Positions 37,823 to 48,958 of a stretch of 48,958 nt of DNA are shown here, in pieces. Under the pieces are notes generated by a model. That model was not told the DNA's origin. It saw only the letters and a program-made list of their open reading frames with translations, and made no database searches. Location of the stretch: contig CAUYUJ010022437.1 of assembly GCA_963575745.1 (NCBI GenBank), positions 631,823-680,780 of the forward strand, in the 5' to 3' direction. The stretch is from Prorocentrum cordatum. Lineage: Eukaryota > Sar > Dinophyceae > Prorocentrales > Prorocentraceae. The position numbers and the translations under genes were made by a program. Numbering within the stretch: the first letter of the stretch is position 1; every line of letters starts with the position of its first letter.

Positions 37823-38593
37823 CTCCTTAGAGCTTGGAGGAGTGACTGAAACACATGCAACGAACGAAGAGAGAAGAGGCGGAACTAAGTACACGAGCCG
37901 ATGAACCGACCGAAAAAGTTCGGCAGGCATCCGCGCAAATGTCGAAGATGGTGCTCGCGAAAGACAAAAGCCAAACGCGCGTCCAACGAGGGAAACCTGG
38001 CACGCCGTCCTCATCGCTTCGGCGCAAGAGGCCCGATCCTCCGCAGGTGTGGCTTGCCGTCGTCGTCACTGGATGAACTTGACCCCGTAGCCAGGACGGC
38101 TTGCCCGGCGGCTTGCCGCGCCTGGCAGGGCAGCGGGCCGTGCGCAGCGGCGAGCGTGGCGCTCCCACAAGGAAGCGAGGCGCCGCAGATCCAACGATGC
38201 AGAAATCCAGGAGTGCGGGCAGGGTGCACGGCAAAGGCGCGAACCACGTGCAGCAATCGAGAACAGTTCGAAGCAGCACACTCTGCCGACGTACACGCCG
38301 AATCCTACACGCACCAATGGACACCATCGGGATGGCTGCCGTCGCTGACATGTGGCTCCCGCCTGGCCCCGTCATCCAATACACCCTTCACCCGATATTT
38401 GGAAGAGCGCTTCCTGCAGCTGCTGGCAGATCGAGGGGGGGGTGGGGTGGGGGGGCAAAACCTCCCTCACCCTGAAAGAAAGGAAGAAGGGTAGGTCTGG
38501 TACCCCCACCTCTCCCCTCCCCCCCCGGGAAAATTATTCGGAAGGTCCACAGCCCCCCCCCCAGGAAAGCAATTCGATGAGTCCCCCCTCGCA

Positions 38594-38597
<4 letters not shown>
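37823..38597. other. Unique-looking sequence, no gene called
   Basis: A plus-strand frame from about 37855 reads as a charged helix-like peptide for 70 codons, but the minus strand is also open for 185 codons. I cannot choose, and neither has a known motif. G and C homopolymers (38430-38570) end the interval. Confidence 0.3.
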
Positions 38598-38625
<28 letters not shown>

Positions 38626-38655
38626 AACAAGGATGACGACAATAACGACGACGAG

Positions 38656-38687
<32 letters not shown>

Positions 38688-38718
38688 CGGCGACGACGGA
38701 CGACGACGACGACGCCGC

Positions 38719-38749
<31 letters not shown>

Positions 38750-38819
38750 AACGACGACGGCGATGACGACGACGACGACGATGGCCACGACGACGACGAC
38801 AACGAAAACGGCCAACGAA

Positions 38820-38850
<31 letters not shown>

Positions 38851-38880
38851 CCTACGACGACGCCGACGACGACGATCGAG
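38598..38880. repeat. (GAC)n array
   Basis: GAC/GCC/GAT triplets. Asp-rich (plus) and Val- or Arg-rich (minus) frames are artefacts. Downstream (38890-39075), 'agctggatcgaaccc' is repeated in direct order and 'gtatccagcac' and 'gtgctgggtcc' form weak inverted matches. Confidence 0.95.
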
Positions 38881-39083
38881 CCCTAGTGGGATGCGATCAG
38901 CTGGATCGAACCCGAATACGAGTCTATTTGAAGCTGGATCGAACCCCAATACAGCTCTACTACAACTGTATCCAGCACCAGTAAGTTTTTTTGGGGGGTG
39001 GATCCAGCCCTAAAAAGACTCCAGGAGTGCTGGGTCCAACTCTACAAAGTTTTTGCAGTAATGCTGGACCGAGCTGTAATGCA

Positions 39084-39330
39084 ATCCCACCAGCCCTCTG
39101 GGCGCAGGTGGTCTAACGGTGAGTTCCTTCCCTCTAAACCCCTCTTCCCCTTGGGTTTACCCCTCCCCCTACCCCCTCCCCTGGACCTGGACGGGAGGGA
39201 CCGCAAGGGGTTTAGAGCGTCCAAGATCGGCCCCTGGGAGGGCCATTTTTTGACACCCCATCACGAGGATCGTGGCCCCCGCGGGGGGGGGCCTCGATTG
39301 GGACCGTCCCCCCTTTGATCGATAGCCTCG
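39084..39330 (+). repeat. Block shared with 15262-15350
   Basis: 'aatcccaccagccctctgggcgcaggtgg...tcttccccttggg' matches the 15.26-kb block over about 90 bp. 39171-39330 that follows is GC-rich, without a gene. Confidence 0.65.
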
Positions 39331-39560
39331 AAGATGGCCCCAAGAAACGCTCAAGGGCTCCCAAGAGAGCCCCAAGAGGGCTCCGAGAGGGTCCCAAGAG
39401 GGCCCCAAGAAGCACCCGAGAGGCCCCCAAGAGGCCCCCGAGCGGCTTCCGAGAGCCCAAGATGACCTCCAAGATGGCTCAGATAGCTCAAGCTGGCTCA
39501 AGATGGCTCCCAAGATGCTCCAAACGGTCCCAAGACCGCCCGCTCCAAGAGCGCCCAAGA
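39331..39560. repeat. CCAAGAGGGCCCC-type degenerate repeat
   Basis: Units near 11-14 bp ('cccaagagggc', 'ccgagagg', 'ccaagatggctc'), related to 14940-15080. The two repeat types (this and the preceding block) occur together at both loci but in opposite relative order. Confidence 0.7.
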
Positions 39561-40799
39561 GCGGTCCAAGAGAGCCACAAGAAGCGTTTTGCCGGCCCGG
39601 CTCCTGAAGGGGGAAGCTGAGTTGGGCCCCCCCCATCCTGTAATCGATGGCCTCCAAGATGATCCAAAGAAGCCTTCCAGGGTTACCAAGAGGGCTCCCC
39701 AAAAACTCCCCGAGAGCACCAGCACCAGCAGCAGCCACAAGAACGCCTCGCGGCACCCAGGGATGGCCCGAAGGGGCCTTCCAAGGCCACCCCCTTGCTC
39801 GAATTGTTCCCTAGATGAGTATCTTCGCACCTTTCCCTGTCAGATCTGAAGGGCACGGTTTCTGAATGGGCCGGTGGGGATACTTGTTGATCCGCGGGCG
39901 CGCGAAGACGAGTCGAACGCCGAGCACGCCCGGGCGGGCCGCGCTCCGTAGCCCAAGGAAAAACAGCGAGGCGAGCGGCACCCGGGGGGCGGAAGGGAAG
40001 CACGGCAGCACGGCCCGGGCCGAAGACGGAGAGCACGAAGACCTAGGGCGGAGCCACCCTTGCCGAATGAGAAGAACTTGAAGCCGCCCCAGAGCACCAG
40101 GCGAGCGGTGGACGCAGCCAAACAGGCGCCAGAGCCGGAACGCGGCGGAAGAGGCGGCACACCTCGCCGAACGGGTAAAATTTCACCGCGCGCGCGCATA
40201 AGAGCGGAGACGCGGCCAACTGGCGCGGGAGAAAGCCCCTCGGCGGCCAGGGCGCGCGGGTAGCCACGCAACCATGGGCGCCCCAAGCCTGCGAAGGTCG
40301 GAGAAGACGCGGGCGACGCAACCTAGGGGTAGACAGGAACGAAGCGGTCGCACATGTAGGACCGCAGGCCACACCTGACCAGCGTCAGCAGGTCATCCGA
40401 AAAGGCGCGAGCGGCGCACGCCCGAGGGTGGGAGACAGGGGCGAACTTCGTCGCACAGGTAGGACAACAGGTCAGACGTCACGACCAGCGCAGCGCGCCC
40501 CGCGCGCACGAAACTGGAAACTGCAGGTGACCGGCACGAGAGAACCGCGCAAGCGAGCGCCGCCCATCCGGTTGCCCGCGGGCGGAGCGGCGGGCGGCCA
40601 GGCGGAGGCCGCCGCCCGAACGCGCATGCCAGGGAGACCGCGACGCCTTGGGCGACGGGGGCCACTGGCAGGGATGGGGCACGTTCGTCCGAGCCCAACA
40701 GACACGAGCCCCTGCGGCCATCAGGTGGAGGGGCGGACGGAAGCGAAGCCCAAGGGGAGCTGGCGCCGCACCAGCCGGACCAGATCCACAGGAAGTCCA
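39561..40799. other. GC-rich sequence, no gene recognised
   Basis: Overlapping frames on both strands, mostly Ala/Arg/Pro. A minus-strand frame of 148 codons at 39840-40286 has no recognisable family. Confidence 0.4.
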
Positions 40800-41160
40800 T
40801 ATGAGGCAGCTGATCGCTGCTAGCACTCGGAAAGCCTCGGCAGAAGCACAACCAAGGTGAGCAAGAAGCCAATCACTTCGACGGGCAGCTGATCGCCGCA
40901 AGCACTCAGAAAGCCTCGGCAGAGGAATACCAGAGGGTGATCAGAAGCTAATCAATTCGACGGAATGGATGGCCTCGGCAGATGTATAACCAAGGTAGAG
41001 CTGGCAGCTGATCGCTGAAGGAGCACAGTGGACCTCGGCAGAGGCACACCCAAAGCGAAGCCCCGTCGCAGCGGGCCAACGCGGGCGAAGCGGCGGCAGG
41101 AGGACCCCAGGGAGGAGGGGAAAGGGGAAGGGAAGGCAACTGATCGCTGCAAGCTGTAAG
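40800..41160 (+). repeat. About 80-bp tandem repeat
   Basis: Units begin 'gcagctgatcgctgc..agcactc..aaagcctcggcagagg' at about 40805, 40886, 41006 and partially at 41136, with 'aagccaatcacttcgacgg' between. 41161-41220 is unique. Confidence 0.75.
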
Positions 41161-41220
41161 CACTAAGAGTAGAAGCCCGGGGTGTGAAGAGGAAGGCGCG
41201 GTGGGAAAAATGGAAGGTGG

Positions 41221-43733
41221 CTACAAACGGCGTCTCTTGTCGGTAGCAGGTTCGCCCCAGCCGTGGCTGGGGTTGCCCTGCATGCCACCACGCACCACGG
41301 AGGCATCGCGGTCTAGCCCTTTGCCTGGGCGCCCGGCGCTGCTCCAGTCGCCGGTCGCCCGGCCCTGGCGCGCGCGGTCGAGATCGGCGTAAAGTCCGCG
41401 CTGGTGGCTGAGAGGATGGGCGCCGTAGCCGTTCTGTCGCCAGGCAGCCAGGAATTCGCCACAGGCGGCCTGAGACTGACGGCGTGGAACCTTTGGGGCG
41501 AGACCAGGACGAGTTGCTTTGCACTCGGTCCAACTGCGCCAGACCCTGTCGAATGCGGCACCGAGCTCGGATTGCACCCTTTCGATGAAGTCAGGGCTGC
41601 TTTCGGCCGCACCTTGCGCCTCCACCAGGTCTGTGGGCGCCCCATACATCCGGTTGCCGCCACGGGTACGGCGGTCGGTTGGCGCGAGGGGCTTGGCGGC
41701 CGCATCGCGCCAGACTCCTCGTACCCACATGCCAGCAGCTTGGCTGCTACGGACCGCGTGCGCTGCGTGGCCACGCCCCTGGGGCCCATATTCCCACGGC
41801 TTGTAGCTTGACCTGCTGGATCCGCACGCGCGCCCATCATCATGGGCGCCCCAGCTGGAGCCATGCCTGGTCCACCTGCTGCCGTTGGGACTCCGCGCGC
41901 GATCAGGGTGCCGCGCGGCCTGGTCGCAGGAGCCCCACGATTGGTCGCGCCCCCTTTCCGTGTCCCCCTGCGCGCGGCCAAGGTCCCCAGTGCTGGGTCG
42001 CTGCTGCCAGTTGTTTCCCCCAGGAGCCAGGGGCTGCTAGCGGCATCCGTGCGTCAGCGTTGTCGCGGTCGCCCGCGGCGGGCGCGGCGGCGCGGAGGGT
42101 CACGGCGCGGGAAGGGGACTTTGAGCTGGCCTCCTCATCGGTAGATGAGGGAGCGGGGTCGTCGTCTGCTTGGGGTTCCGGACTCGCGCGCGGTGCCTGC
42201 TGTCTCTGGCCCCCGAGCCCCGCCCGGGCCTGGGTCTGGAGCCCGGCCAGACGCTCCGTCTTCCCCCGGGGGCCGAGAGGATGGAAGTCCCCCTTGGTCG
42301 CCAGTCGATGTGTCCGTGGTCTCCCCCTCTTCTGCCCCGGCCTGCGCGCTGGGTGGAGGGCGGGCAGCCCGCGCGGGCGCGGCCGGGCCGGTCGACGCTG
42401 CATGCGGGTCCGCGTCGTTTCCGCCTGTCTCCCCGTCCGACAGGACATCGACCGTTAGCAAGTCGGGCTCGAGGCTTGCAAGCCAGTCGACGGGGGCGCC
42501 AATGCTGCGGGGGGCGGGGTCGGCGCCCTTGAGCGAAGCGCTCCTCTGAGCATAGAGCCTCCAAGCGCGCCCGATCAAGGCCTCCTGGGCAAAGCGACGC
42601 ACGGGGCAAACGGCCGCCCATCTCTTGCCATCCCAAGCGATGCCAGGCGGGGCTCCGTCGTCGGCGAGCGTGCTGCCGCAAAGCGAACGGATGTAGGCGC
42701 GGGCCAATTTGCGCCCCCAGGCGCAGTCACTCCAATCGTCCGGTTCGGGGCCCTGCTGGGAGGCGAGGGCGACCCAGGCGTCGTCGCAGGCCGGGTCCAG
42801 ACAGCGGACGTGCCATGCCAGTGCCAGGAGAGAGGCCGTTTCCGCCCCCCGCTGGTCGTCCGCCGCTGCGAGATAGGTCTCGACATCACGGCGACTCACG
42901 GGGGGGCGCGCGGGCGGGGGGAGACGCGGCAGGATGCTGAGGATGTGCTTGCACCGACTGGTGTCTAAACGGTAGGGGCGACGAAACCCGGGCGGTGTCA
43001 CGTCGCCCTGCCCTGCCACAGCCCGCGGGTGGCCGAGCTCGCCCCGCAGGCCGTCGTCGGCGGTGGGTCTGGGTTCGGGGGGCCTCTTCGTTGGTGAGGA
43101 AGGGCACATGCGGACAAAGTCCCTGTCCAGAATGACCTCGAAGACGCTGGGCGCGATGTCCAAGATGCGCACCAGGCAGACGCGGCAGTGCCCGGAAGCG
43201 TTCCAGGAGGCGCCGAACAGCACTCCACCCAGCGGCCCCACTCGGGGAGGCCGCATCGGTCATCGCACCCCAGGCCGGAGCTGGGCCTCCAAACAAAGCA
43301 GCCGGGCGCGGGATGGCCTGGTCCCAACATGAACTTGACCGGCCCCCCGCTGCAGCTGTCGCAGATGGCGGAAAAATGCCCGCAGTGTCGAACCGGTCGT
43401 CAATGGGACGGCACTTCGGAATAATGCTGCCGATCTGCCCTGGGTCGTCGCTGCCGGCGGCTTCAGGAGCAGCTGAGACAGCGCGTAGTCGTCGCTGGGG
43501 TTGGGCACCTGGGCACGAAACGTCGGCATCCATAGAGATGTCGGGGAACTGTTACTGACCTTGACCTCGTGCTCAGTACTGCGGTCCTTCTGGTATGCGG
43601 CTAACTGATACGCCATGTTCTTCCCCAGGGGCACCTCGATGCCGCTCTCCTCCAGGTGGCGTTGCAAGCAACGCAGACAAAGCCAGCGGCAATTGAGACC
43701 GCTGTTGTGGACGAATTCCCGATTCCGCGTTTC
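41221..43733 (-). pseudogene. Protein-coding locus split across three frames, Cys-rich
   Basis: Protein-like sequence runs continuously on the minus strand but changes frame several times. Segments: 43733-43560, 58 codons, starting after a C/T-rich tract and ...ACCGCAG and ending AAG|GTCAGT, a possible phase-0 exon with CRWLCLRC; about 43425-43389 (IIPKCRPIDDRFD); about 43375-43270 (CGHFSAICDSC, CDDRCG); 43256-42165, about 364 codons of balanced composition (HCRVCLVR, VILDRDFVRMC, then helical sequence); about 42165-41950; about 41900-41750; and 41730-41221, ending in TAG. The clustered Cys and His residues suggest a zinc-binding N-terminal part. The family is unknown to me. Short introns could explain some changes, but others look like single-base indels inside otherwise continuous peptide, so I favour a decayed gene. 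Exact joins are not determined. Confidence 0.45.
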
Positions 43734-43744
43734 CTGCGGTAATT

Positions 43745-43885
43745 GCGGGAGGAAAAATGGACGGGAGAAGGAGGAGGGAGAAGAGGAGGGGGTGGAGGAA
43801 GGAAGAGGGAGGAGGGAGGAGGGAGGAGGGAGGAAGGAGGAGGGAGGAGAAAGGAGGAGGAGGAGGAGGACGACGACGACGGCGA
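43745..43885. repeat. (GGA)n-rich array
   Basis: GGAGGGAGGA-type units, then GGA and GAC. On the minus strand it is a long pyrimidine tract just upstream of the possible acceptor at 43734. Confidence 0.9.
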
Positions 43886-43914
43886 GGCTGAAGAGGAGGA
43901 GGAGAAAAGGGCGC

Positions 43915-44350
43915 CAGGCCAGCGTAAAACGGGAGGAAGTCTCGGGCGGGACCGCTGGTTTTGTCGGGGCGGGGGCTGTCGGCGGCGAGCAAGAGCACCG
44001 CCTTGAGTAAAAAAGGGAGGAACTCTCGAGCGGGAGCGTTGTTGTTGCTGGGGGCGGCGCCGATAAGAGAAAGAGTAGCGCGCCTGTCAAAGGTAAAACG
44101 GGAGGAAGTCTCGAGCGGGAGCGCTGGTTTTGTTGAGACGGCTGCTTTCGGCGGCGAGCAACAGCACCGGCCCTGAGTAAAAAAGGAAGAAGTCTCGAGC
44201 AGGAGCGTTGTTGTTGTTGGGGGTCCAGTTTTGGCGGTCCCCCAAACCGCTTGAGAGTGAGCCCCATTTTCAATGAAAATGCAGCCGGCGCCTCGGCGAG
44301 AGCGCCAGGGCATCTGTATGGGGTCCAACCATAAGAAATGCTTGGAATTA
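43915..44350 (+). repeat. Diverged composite repeat with 171-bp tandem duplication
   Basis: 'gtaaaacgggaggaagtctcg.gcgggaccgctggttttgt' occurs at 43922 and 44093. 'gaagtctcgagcgggagcg' lines, 'gttgttgttgttggggg' and a trailing simple array give the D-E-tail order of the composite family, though sequence similarity is low. Confidence 0.6.
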
Positions 44351-44358
44351 GCATAACC

Positions 44359-45298
<940 letters not shown>

Positions 45299-45300
<2 letters not shown>

Positions 45301-46201
45301 CACTTTACCCGAACGCTCAGTGTTCTCACCAGTGCCAGGGTTTTCATGCGACGCCACCCAATACCCCCACTTTGTGGGGGGGTAGTGCAAGCTCTACCAA
45401 ATATCCACACGACTCTTCGCCACCACCCACACCCAGCTTCCCGCCCTATGACGTTCGGACACTTCACTTCGTGGCCTGCGGACGACCGTGGCTACTACAC
45501 TGGCGTGGAGTACACACCCACAGAAGTTGTTAGGACAGCGCGCGCGGGTGGAAATTTTGAAAAGTCGTGCAGCTGTTTTTCGAGGACCTACGGTGCGATT
45601 CGTGTGATTTTATGATGCGCGGTGGTAAAATTCTTAAGAACCCAATGGTGTTTGGAGATTTCGGCGTGCGCGCGCGAAGAAAAAACGAATCTGTCCCGCA
45701 TGGTATTATTTGACAGGGATGATGGCCCTGGCAGGTGCGCAACCGTTGTCGCAGAAGTTCGAATAAAGTTGCTCGCAAAAGCCCGTTTGACAGAAATGTT
45801 GAAAAAGAGTTGGGTTTCCTACGAATCCGCAAGAGCGCGCGGGATGTGATTTTGACATTTTTTTTGTTGAAAAACCATTGGTTTTTTGATGTTTTTATGT
45901 TGAAATCGTTCCGAACACTAAGCTTTTGGAAGGATTTCGTCTTGCGCGCGCGAATGTCCACTTTACCTTATTTTTTGCAAGGGATTCTTGAAATTTGATT
46001 ATATTAGAACACGAAATGTCATTTTATAGTGTTTTTTGCAAGGGAAAGCGGGGGGGAACAAAACAACCGGATCTTGATCACATCGAATTACCTGAGGCTT
46101 CCTCACGAAAATGATGAAAATGTAGCTGCGGCCTAGGCGGCGCAGGGGGGCCGTGCACCAGGGGTCCCAACAATAATTATTCTTTAGAATTCATAATGTT
46201 C

Positions 46202-46202
<1 letters not shown>
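45299..46202 (+). repeat. 0.9-kb dispersed repeat, copy 3
   Basis: Nearly identical to 12704-13583 over its length. Differences include about 20 extra bases ('tacacacccacagaagttg', near 45510) and single changes. Same flanks: CAA array before, 'cataatgttcaac' and CAA array after. The 5' hairpin is CCCCCAC-TTT-GTGGGGG. Confidence 0.9.
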
Positions 46203-46269
<67 letters not shown>

Positions 46270-46412
46270 CGATGACGATGACGATGACGACGACGACGAC
46301 GACGACGATGATGACGACGAGGACGGCGATGACGACGACGACGCCGCCGCAAACACCGACGCCGACGACGACGACAACGACGACAACGACGGCTACGACG
46401 ACGACGACCACA

Positions 46413-46446
<34 letters not shown>

Positions 46447-46481
46447 CGAAGACGACGACGACGACGACGACGACGACTGCT

Positions 46482-46515
<34 letters not shown>

Positions 46516-46516
46516 A

Positions 46517-46555
<39 letters not shown>

Positions 46556-46562
46556 CACGACA
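46203..46562. repeat. (CAA)n to (GAC)n compound array
   Basis: CAA units to about 46270, then GAC/GAT/GCC units. Asn/Asp-rich ORFs are artefacts. 46563-46666 is GC-rich without a gene. Confidence 0.95.
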
Positions 46563-46666
46563 AGCCGCCGCGCGCGAGCGAAAGGAGCGCGCGCCGTCCT
46601 GGGGGCGCCTGGCGGCCCCGAGGTCCTCGACCTTCCCCGTGGAGGTCGCCAGCCGCAGCTGCCTGG

Positions 46667-46738
46667 CCCGTCCTCCTCCTCCTCCTCCTCCTCCTCCTCC
46701 TCCTCCTCCTCCTCCTCCTCCTCCTCCTCCTCCTCCTC
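46667..46738. repeat. (TCC)n microsatellite
   Basis: Pure CTC units. On the minus strand it follows the end of the locus described next. Confidence 0.95.
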
Positions 46739-46749
46739 CGCCCAGGCAT

Positions 46750-47455
46750 CCTGCCATTGTGGCTGTACGGCCGGACCAGGGACAGAAGACCATCCTTCAA
46801 GAGCTTGAGACCCTCCGCCGGCCCAAACAGAAGAATATTCGAGGGCACCCTCCCCGAGGATGCACAAACAGGCAAGAACACTAAGGCACCCTCCCCGAAC
46901 CGACCTCGATCTTGTAACTCGGTCCGACCGTATGTTCTTTGGTGATGGACGTCGTGGAGGACCCAGACCCCCTCCGCTTGTGAAGAAATCACGGCGGCAG
47001 GTTGTCAACCATGGTCGGACTCTGGGGTCCCTCATCTGGCCGCGGGCCCGTGAAAGACAGCTCGGGATAAGAGAACGGTCCCCTGATAGAGGTCCAGACC
47101 TCCCGGGGGTCCACGTTGTGGAAAAAAGCACGGCCTCGAAGGCCTGAGGAGTCTGGGTAGGAGGGCGCCACTATGACGTATACAATGGAAGCAGGGCCAC
47201 AACCACGCGGTTCAAAAACATGAGCTTTTTCGCCGAAGGCCCAGGGCTGCGTGGAGATGCCCCAAGCGAAGAGCATTACAAGGTGGAGAGCCCAATCACG
47301 AAGGACACAAGGGCAACCCCCAAAGCAAGGGCTGATCTGAACCATCGCGTCGGCTGCACATCGACCTTGGCCAAGGAGGCAAATACACCGGCTCTGGGTT
47401 CAGGATGGGCGTGGCCAGGGCCTGTGTGCATGTAGAAGTCTCGCCGCCCCCACTC
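46750..47455 (-). pseudogene. Frameshifted locus encoding a possible membrane protein
   Basis: Three consecutive minus-strand segments read as one protein if two single-base shifts are allowed: about 47455-47277, ending in a hydrophobic run (SALALGVALVSFVIGL); 47270-46990 (FGEKAHVFEPRG, RAFFHNVDPREVWTS); and 46992-46750 (GVWVLHDVHHQRTYGR, VPSNILLFGPAEG), which then enters the TCC array. Hydrophobic sequence continues over the first shift (...LSTL then VMLFAWGI), consistent with one original transmembrane helix. The frame steps once per join. No family recognised; a start codon and both ends are uncertain. Introns cannot be excluded but the joins are too tight for them. Confidence 0.4.
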
Positions 47456-47559
47456 CAGGAGCGAGACTGGCCGCGCGGGGGGGGGGGGTCGCTCAGGAGT
47501 CGGGAGGGGGGGGGTCCAGCACCAGCCCCCCACATAAACCCCCGCGGAGTGCTTGCAGG

Positions 47560-47830
47560 TGGGGGACCCTCCTTGTCTTCTTGCAGAGATTCGCCCGGTG
47601 GCCGCCCGTAGGGCGCCTGCTGGGCGACTCGTGGGCGCCTCGCGGGCGCCTCCTGGGCGCCTCGCGCGGTGGCGCGCCGTGCCGCGTCGTCGCCCGGTGG
47701 CCCCGTGGCCGCTCGGGGCCGCGTGCTGGGCCGGGCTTGGGCCCTGCAGGTCTTCGCCCGGTGGCCGCCCGCGGCCGCCTCGCGGGCGCTTCGCGCTGCG
47801 CGGGCGCCTCCCATGGGCGGCTCGTACGCC
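47560..47830 (-). repeat. GTGGGCGCCTCG minisatellite (inverse of 25481-25665)
   Basis: 'gggcgcctcgcgggcgcctcctgggcgcctcgcg' units, which read on the minus strand as 'cgaggcgcccac', the unit at 25.5 kb. Confidence 0.75.
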
Positions 47831-47834
47831 GGCT

Positions 47835-48185
47835 GCACCGCTTAGCTTCCGCCACACTACCTCACGGCATAGCACTCACCGCCCAGCCGGCCTAGCACAT
47901 AGACACTCGTGCCCAGCCGACCTGGCCGACCTAGCTCATGCTACTTCACGACATAGCACTCACGGCTGCTGGGGGGGAGGGGGGTGTACCCCACACTGCA
48001 CTGCACCACATCAGTGGCACCAAACAGCTTCCACCCAGTGGCTCGCACCACACGCACTGCGCCACATGGGTTGCACCAGATATAGATTGCACCACGCAGC
48101 TTCCACACCCTGCCTGGACTGCACCACACGAAAAACACCACACTTCTTCCACCACATAGACTGCACATCAAGAACGTACAAACTC
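47835..48185 (-). repeat. ACCACATAGCTT minisatellite (inverse of 24880-25480)
   Basis: 'gcaccacatgggttgcaccagatatagattgcaccacgcagcttcc' and similar, the inverse of 'aagctatgtggtgc'. Together with 47560-47830 it keeps the order seen at 24.9-25.7 kb when read on the minus strand. Confidence 0.75.
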
Positions 48186-48958
48186 ACGGTTTGGCGTCTG
48201 CGCTGGATAACCTGCAATGTTTGGCCCTCGTGGATCACCACACGGGGCGCAACTCCTCCGCGAGGGTCAGCATGTCACAGCGGTGGTGGGTCAACACCCA
48301 CAGCGGCCAGAGACAGAGGGCACCCCAACGAGGAAAGAGGAAAGCCCAACAAAGCTGAACTGCCGGGCTTTCCCCGATCGAACCCCCAACTAGTCGTCAC
48401 TGCCTCCACTCCAGACGGGCTAGGAAAAGGACGAAAAGGATCGAGAAGGATCGAAGAGGATCAAGGAGGCGCGAGAAGGATCGAAGATCGAGGAGGATCG
48501 AGGAGGATCGAGGAGGACCGAGCATCGAAGTTTGCGGAAGCCGTCGGACTTTGCGCGGGCCCCCAGAGGCCTCCAGAAACAACCTGAGACCTCAGCACAC
48601 CTCCAGGGAAACAGCATTTTTATCCGCGGGTCGAGAGCGCACCTCTTCCGGTCGAAGCTAAGCGGGCCGCGCGAAGCTTGAATTAATCAGAGATGGGGGA
48701 GGAAAACCTCCAGGGAAACAGCAGGAGGAAGAGAAGGAGGAGGAGTCGAGAATCGACGCTGTGAGGCGTTCCTCGGCTTCCTTCTCCGGCTCCAGCTTCT
48801 GGCCGGCACGCGCTGCGCGAGGAGCGAAAAGGGGGCCTCCTCCTGGCCGCCGCGGGCCCCGCCCACGAATAGGCTCCCGGCCTCTGGCGAGGGCCTTGGG
48901 CAGGCAACCGTTTTGGGCAGGGAGCCCACGGGAACAAAAAGCAAAAAGAGCGCAAAGG
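48186..48958. other. No gene recognised; GGATCGAGGA repeat
   Basis: 'ggatcgaggaggatcgag' units occupy 48425-48520. 'cctccagggaaacagca' occurs twice (48601 and 48708). Open frames on both strands lack recognisable features, and the window ends inside GC-rich sequence. Confidence 0.45.

Noticed and set aside
36700-37860. 386-codon minus-strand frame
   Set aside because: It begins and ends in CAT and TCC arrays. The middle part is Arg-rich with equally open frames on the other strand.
37855-38076. Plus-strand frame of charged peptide
   Set aside because: Only 73 codons, no start or splice context, and the opposite strand is open across the same interval for 185 codons.

Overview
The window looks like nuclear DNA from a very large, repeat-dominated protist genome. 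A dinoflagellate is my best guess: one intact Ty1/copia-type element, GC-rich intervals, huge amounts of simple sequence and minisatellite, and almost no dense genes. This is inference. I found no spliced-leader relict, rRNA or tRNA that would prove it.

The only unambiguous gene is the polyprotein (3504-10247, 2247 codons, one open frame) of a complete LTR retrotransposon (3245-10507). Its two 186-bp LTRs read as identical, and a 5-bp target duplication (ACATG) surrounds it. It sits inside a tandem satellite of about 160 bp (2985-12212), and the empty site can be read from neighbouring satellite copies. The polyprotein has the copia order Gag, protease, integrase, reverse transcriptase, RNase H. 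It also has an extra Cys-rich segment, a repeated SGPPC...PAGGK motif, and an unusual C-terminal extension of about 375 residues.

Layout: 1-1.9 kb, composite repeat modules and a palindrome-bearing minisatellite. 1.9-2.7 kb, first copy of a roughly 0.9-kb dispersed repeat (others at 12.7-13.6 and 45.3-46.2 kb). 3.0-12.2 kb, satellite carrying the retrotransposon. 13.8-15.8 kb, pentanucleotide arrays with a duplicated tail. 15.9-21.4 kb, GGCCACGAAGGGCAGC-type minisatellites and composite modules. 21.4-26 kb, GC-rich sequence without a recognisable gene, with hairpins and minisatellites. 26-28.7 kb, TCC, CAT and ATTAGT arrays. 28.8-32.5 kb, a 102-bp minisatellite interrupted by a foldback-type element of about 1.2 kb. 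32.5-41.2 kb, sparse sequence with TCC, CAT and GAC arrays and short tandem families. 41.2-43.7 and 46.75-47.45 kb, two minus-strand loci with protein-like sequence split over three reading frames. The end holds GC-rich minisatellites.

The repeat families appear connected. A core close to GGCTCCCGCCTGAKACTTCCTC occurs in the 160-bp satellite, in reverse complement in the composite modules, and in shorter form in the 0.9-kb element. Most AAC or TAC arrays begin directly after the same element end (about ATAATTATTCTTYAG...GTTCRAC). This suggests that mobile or amplifying units seeded the microsatellites.
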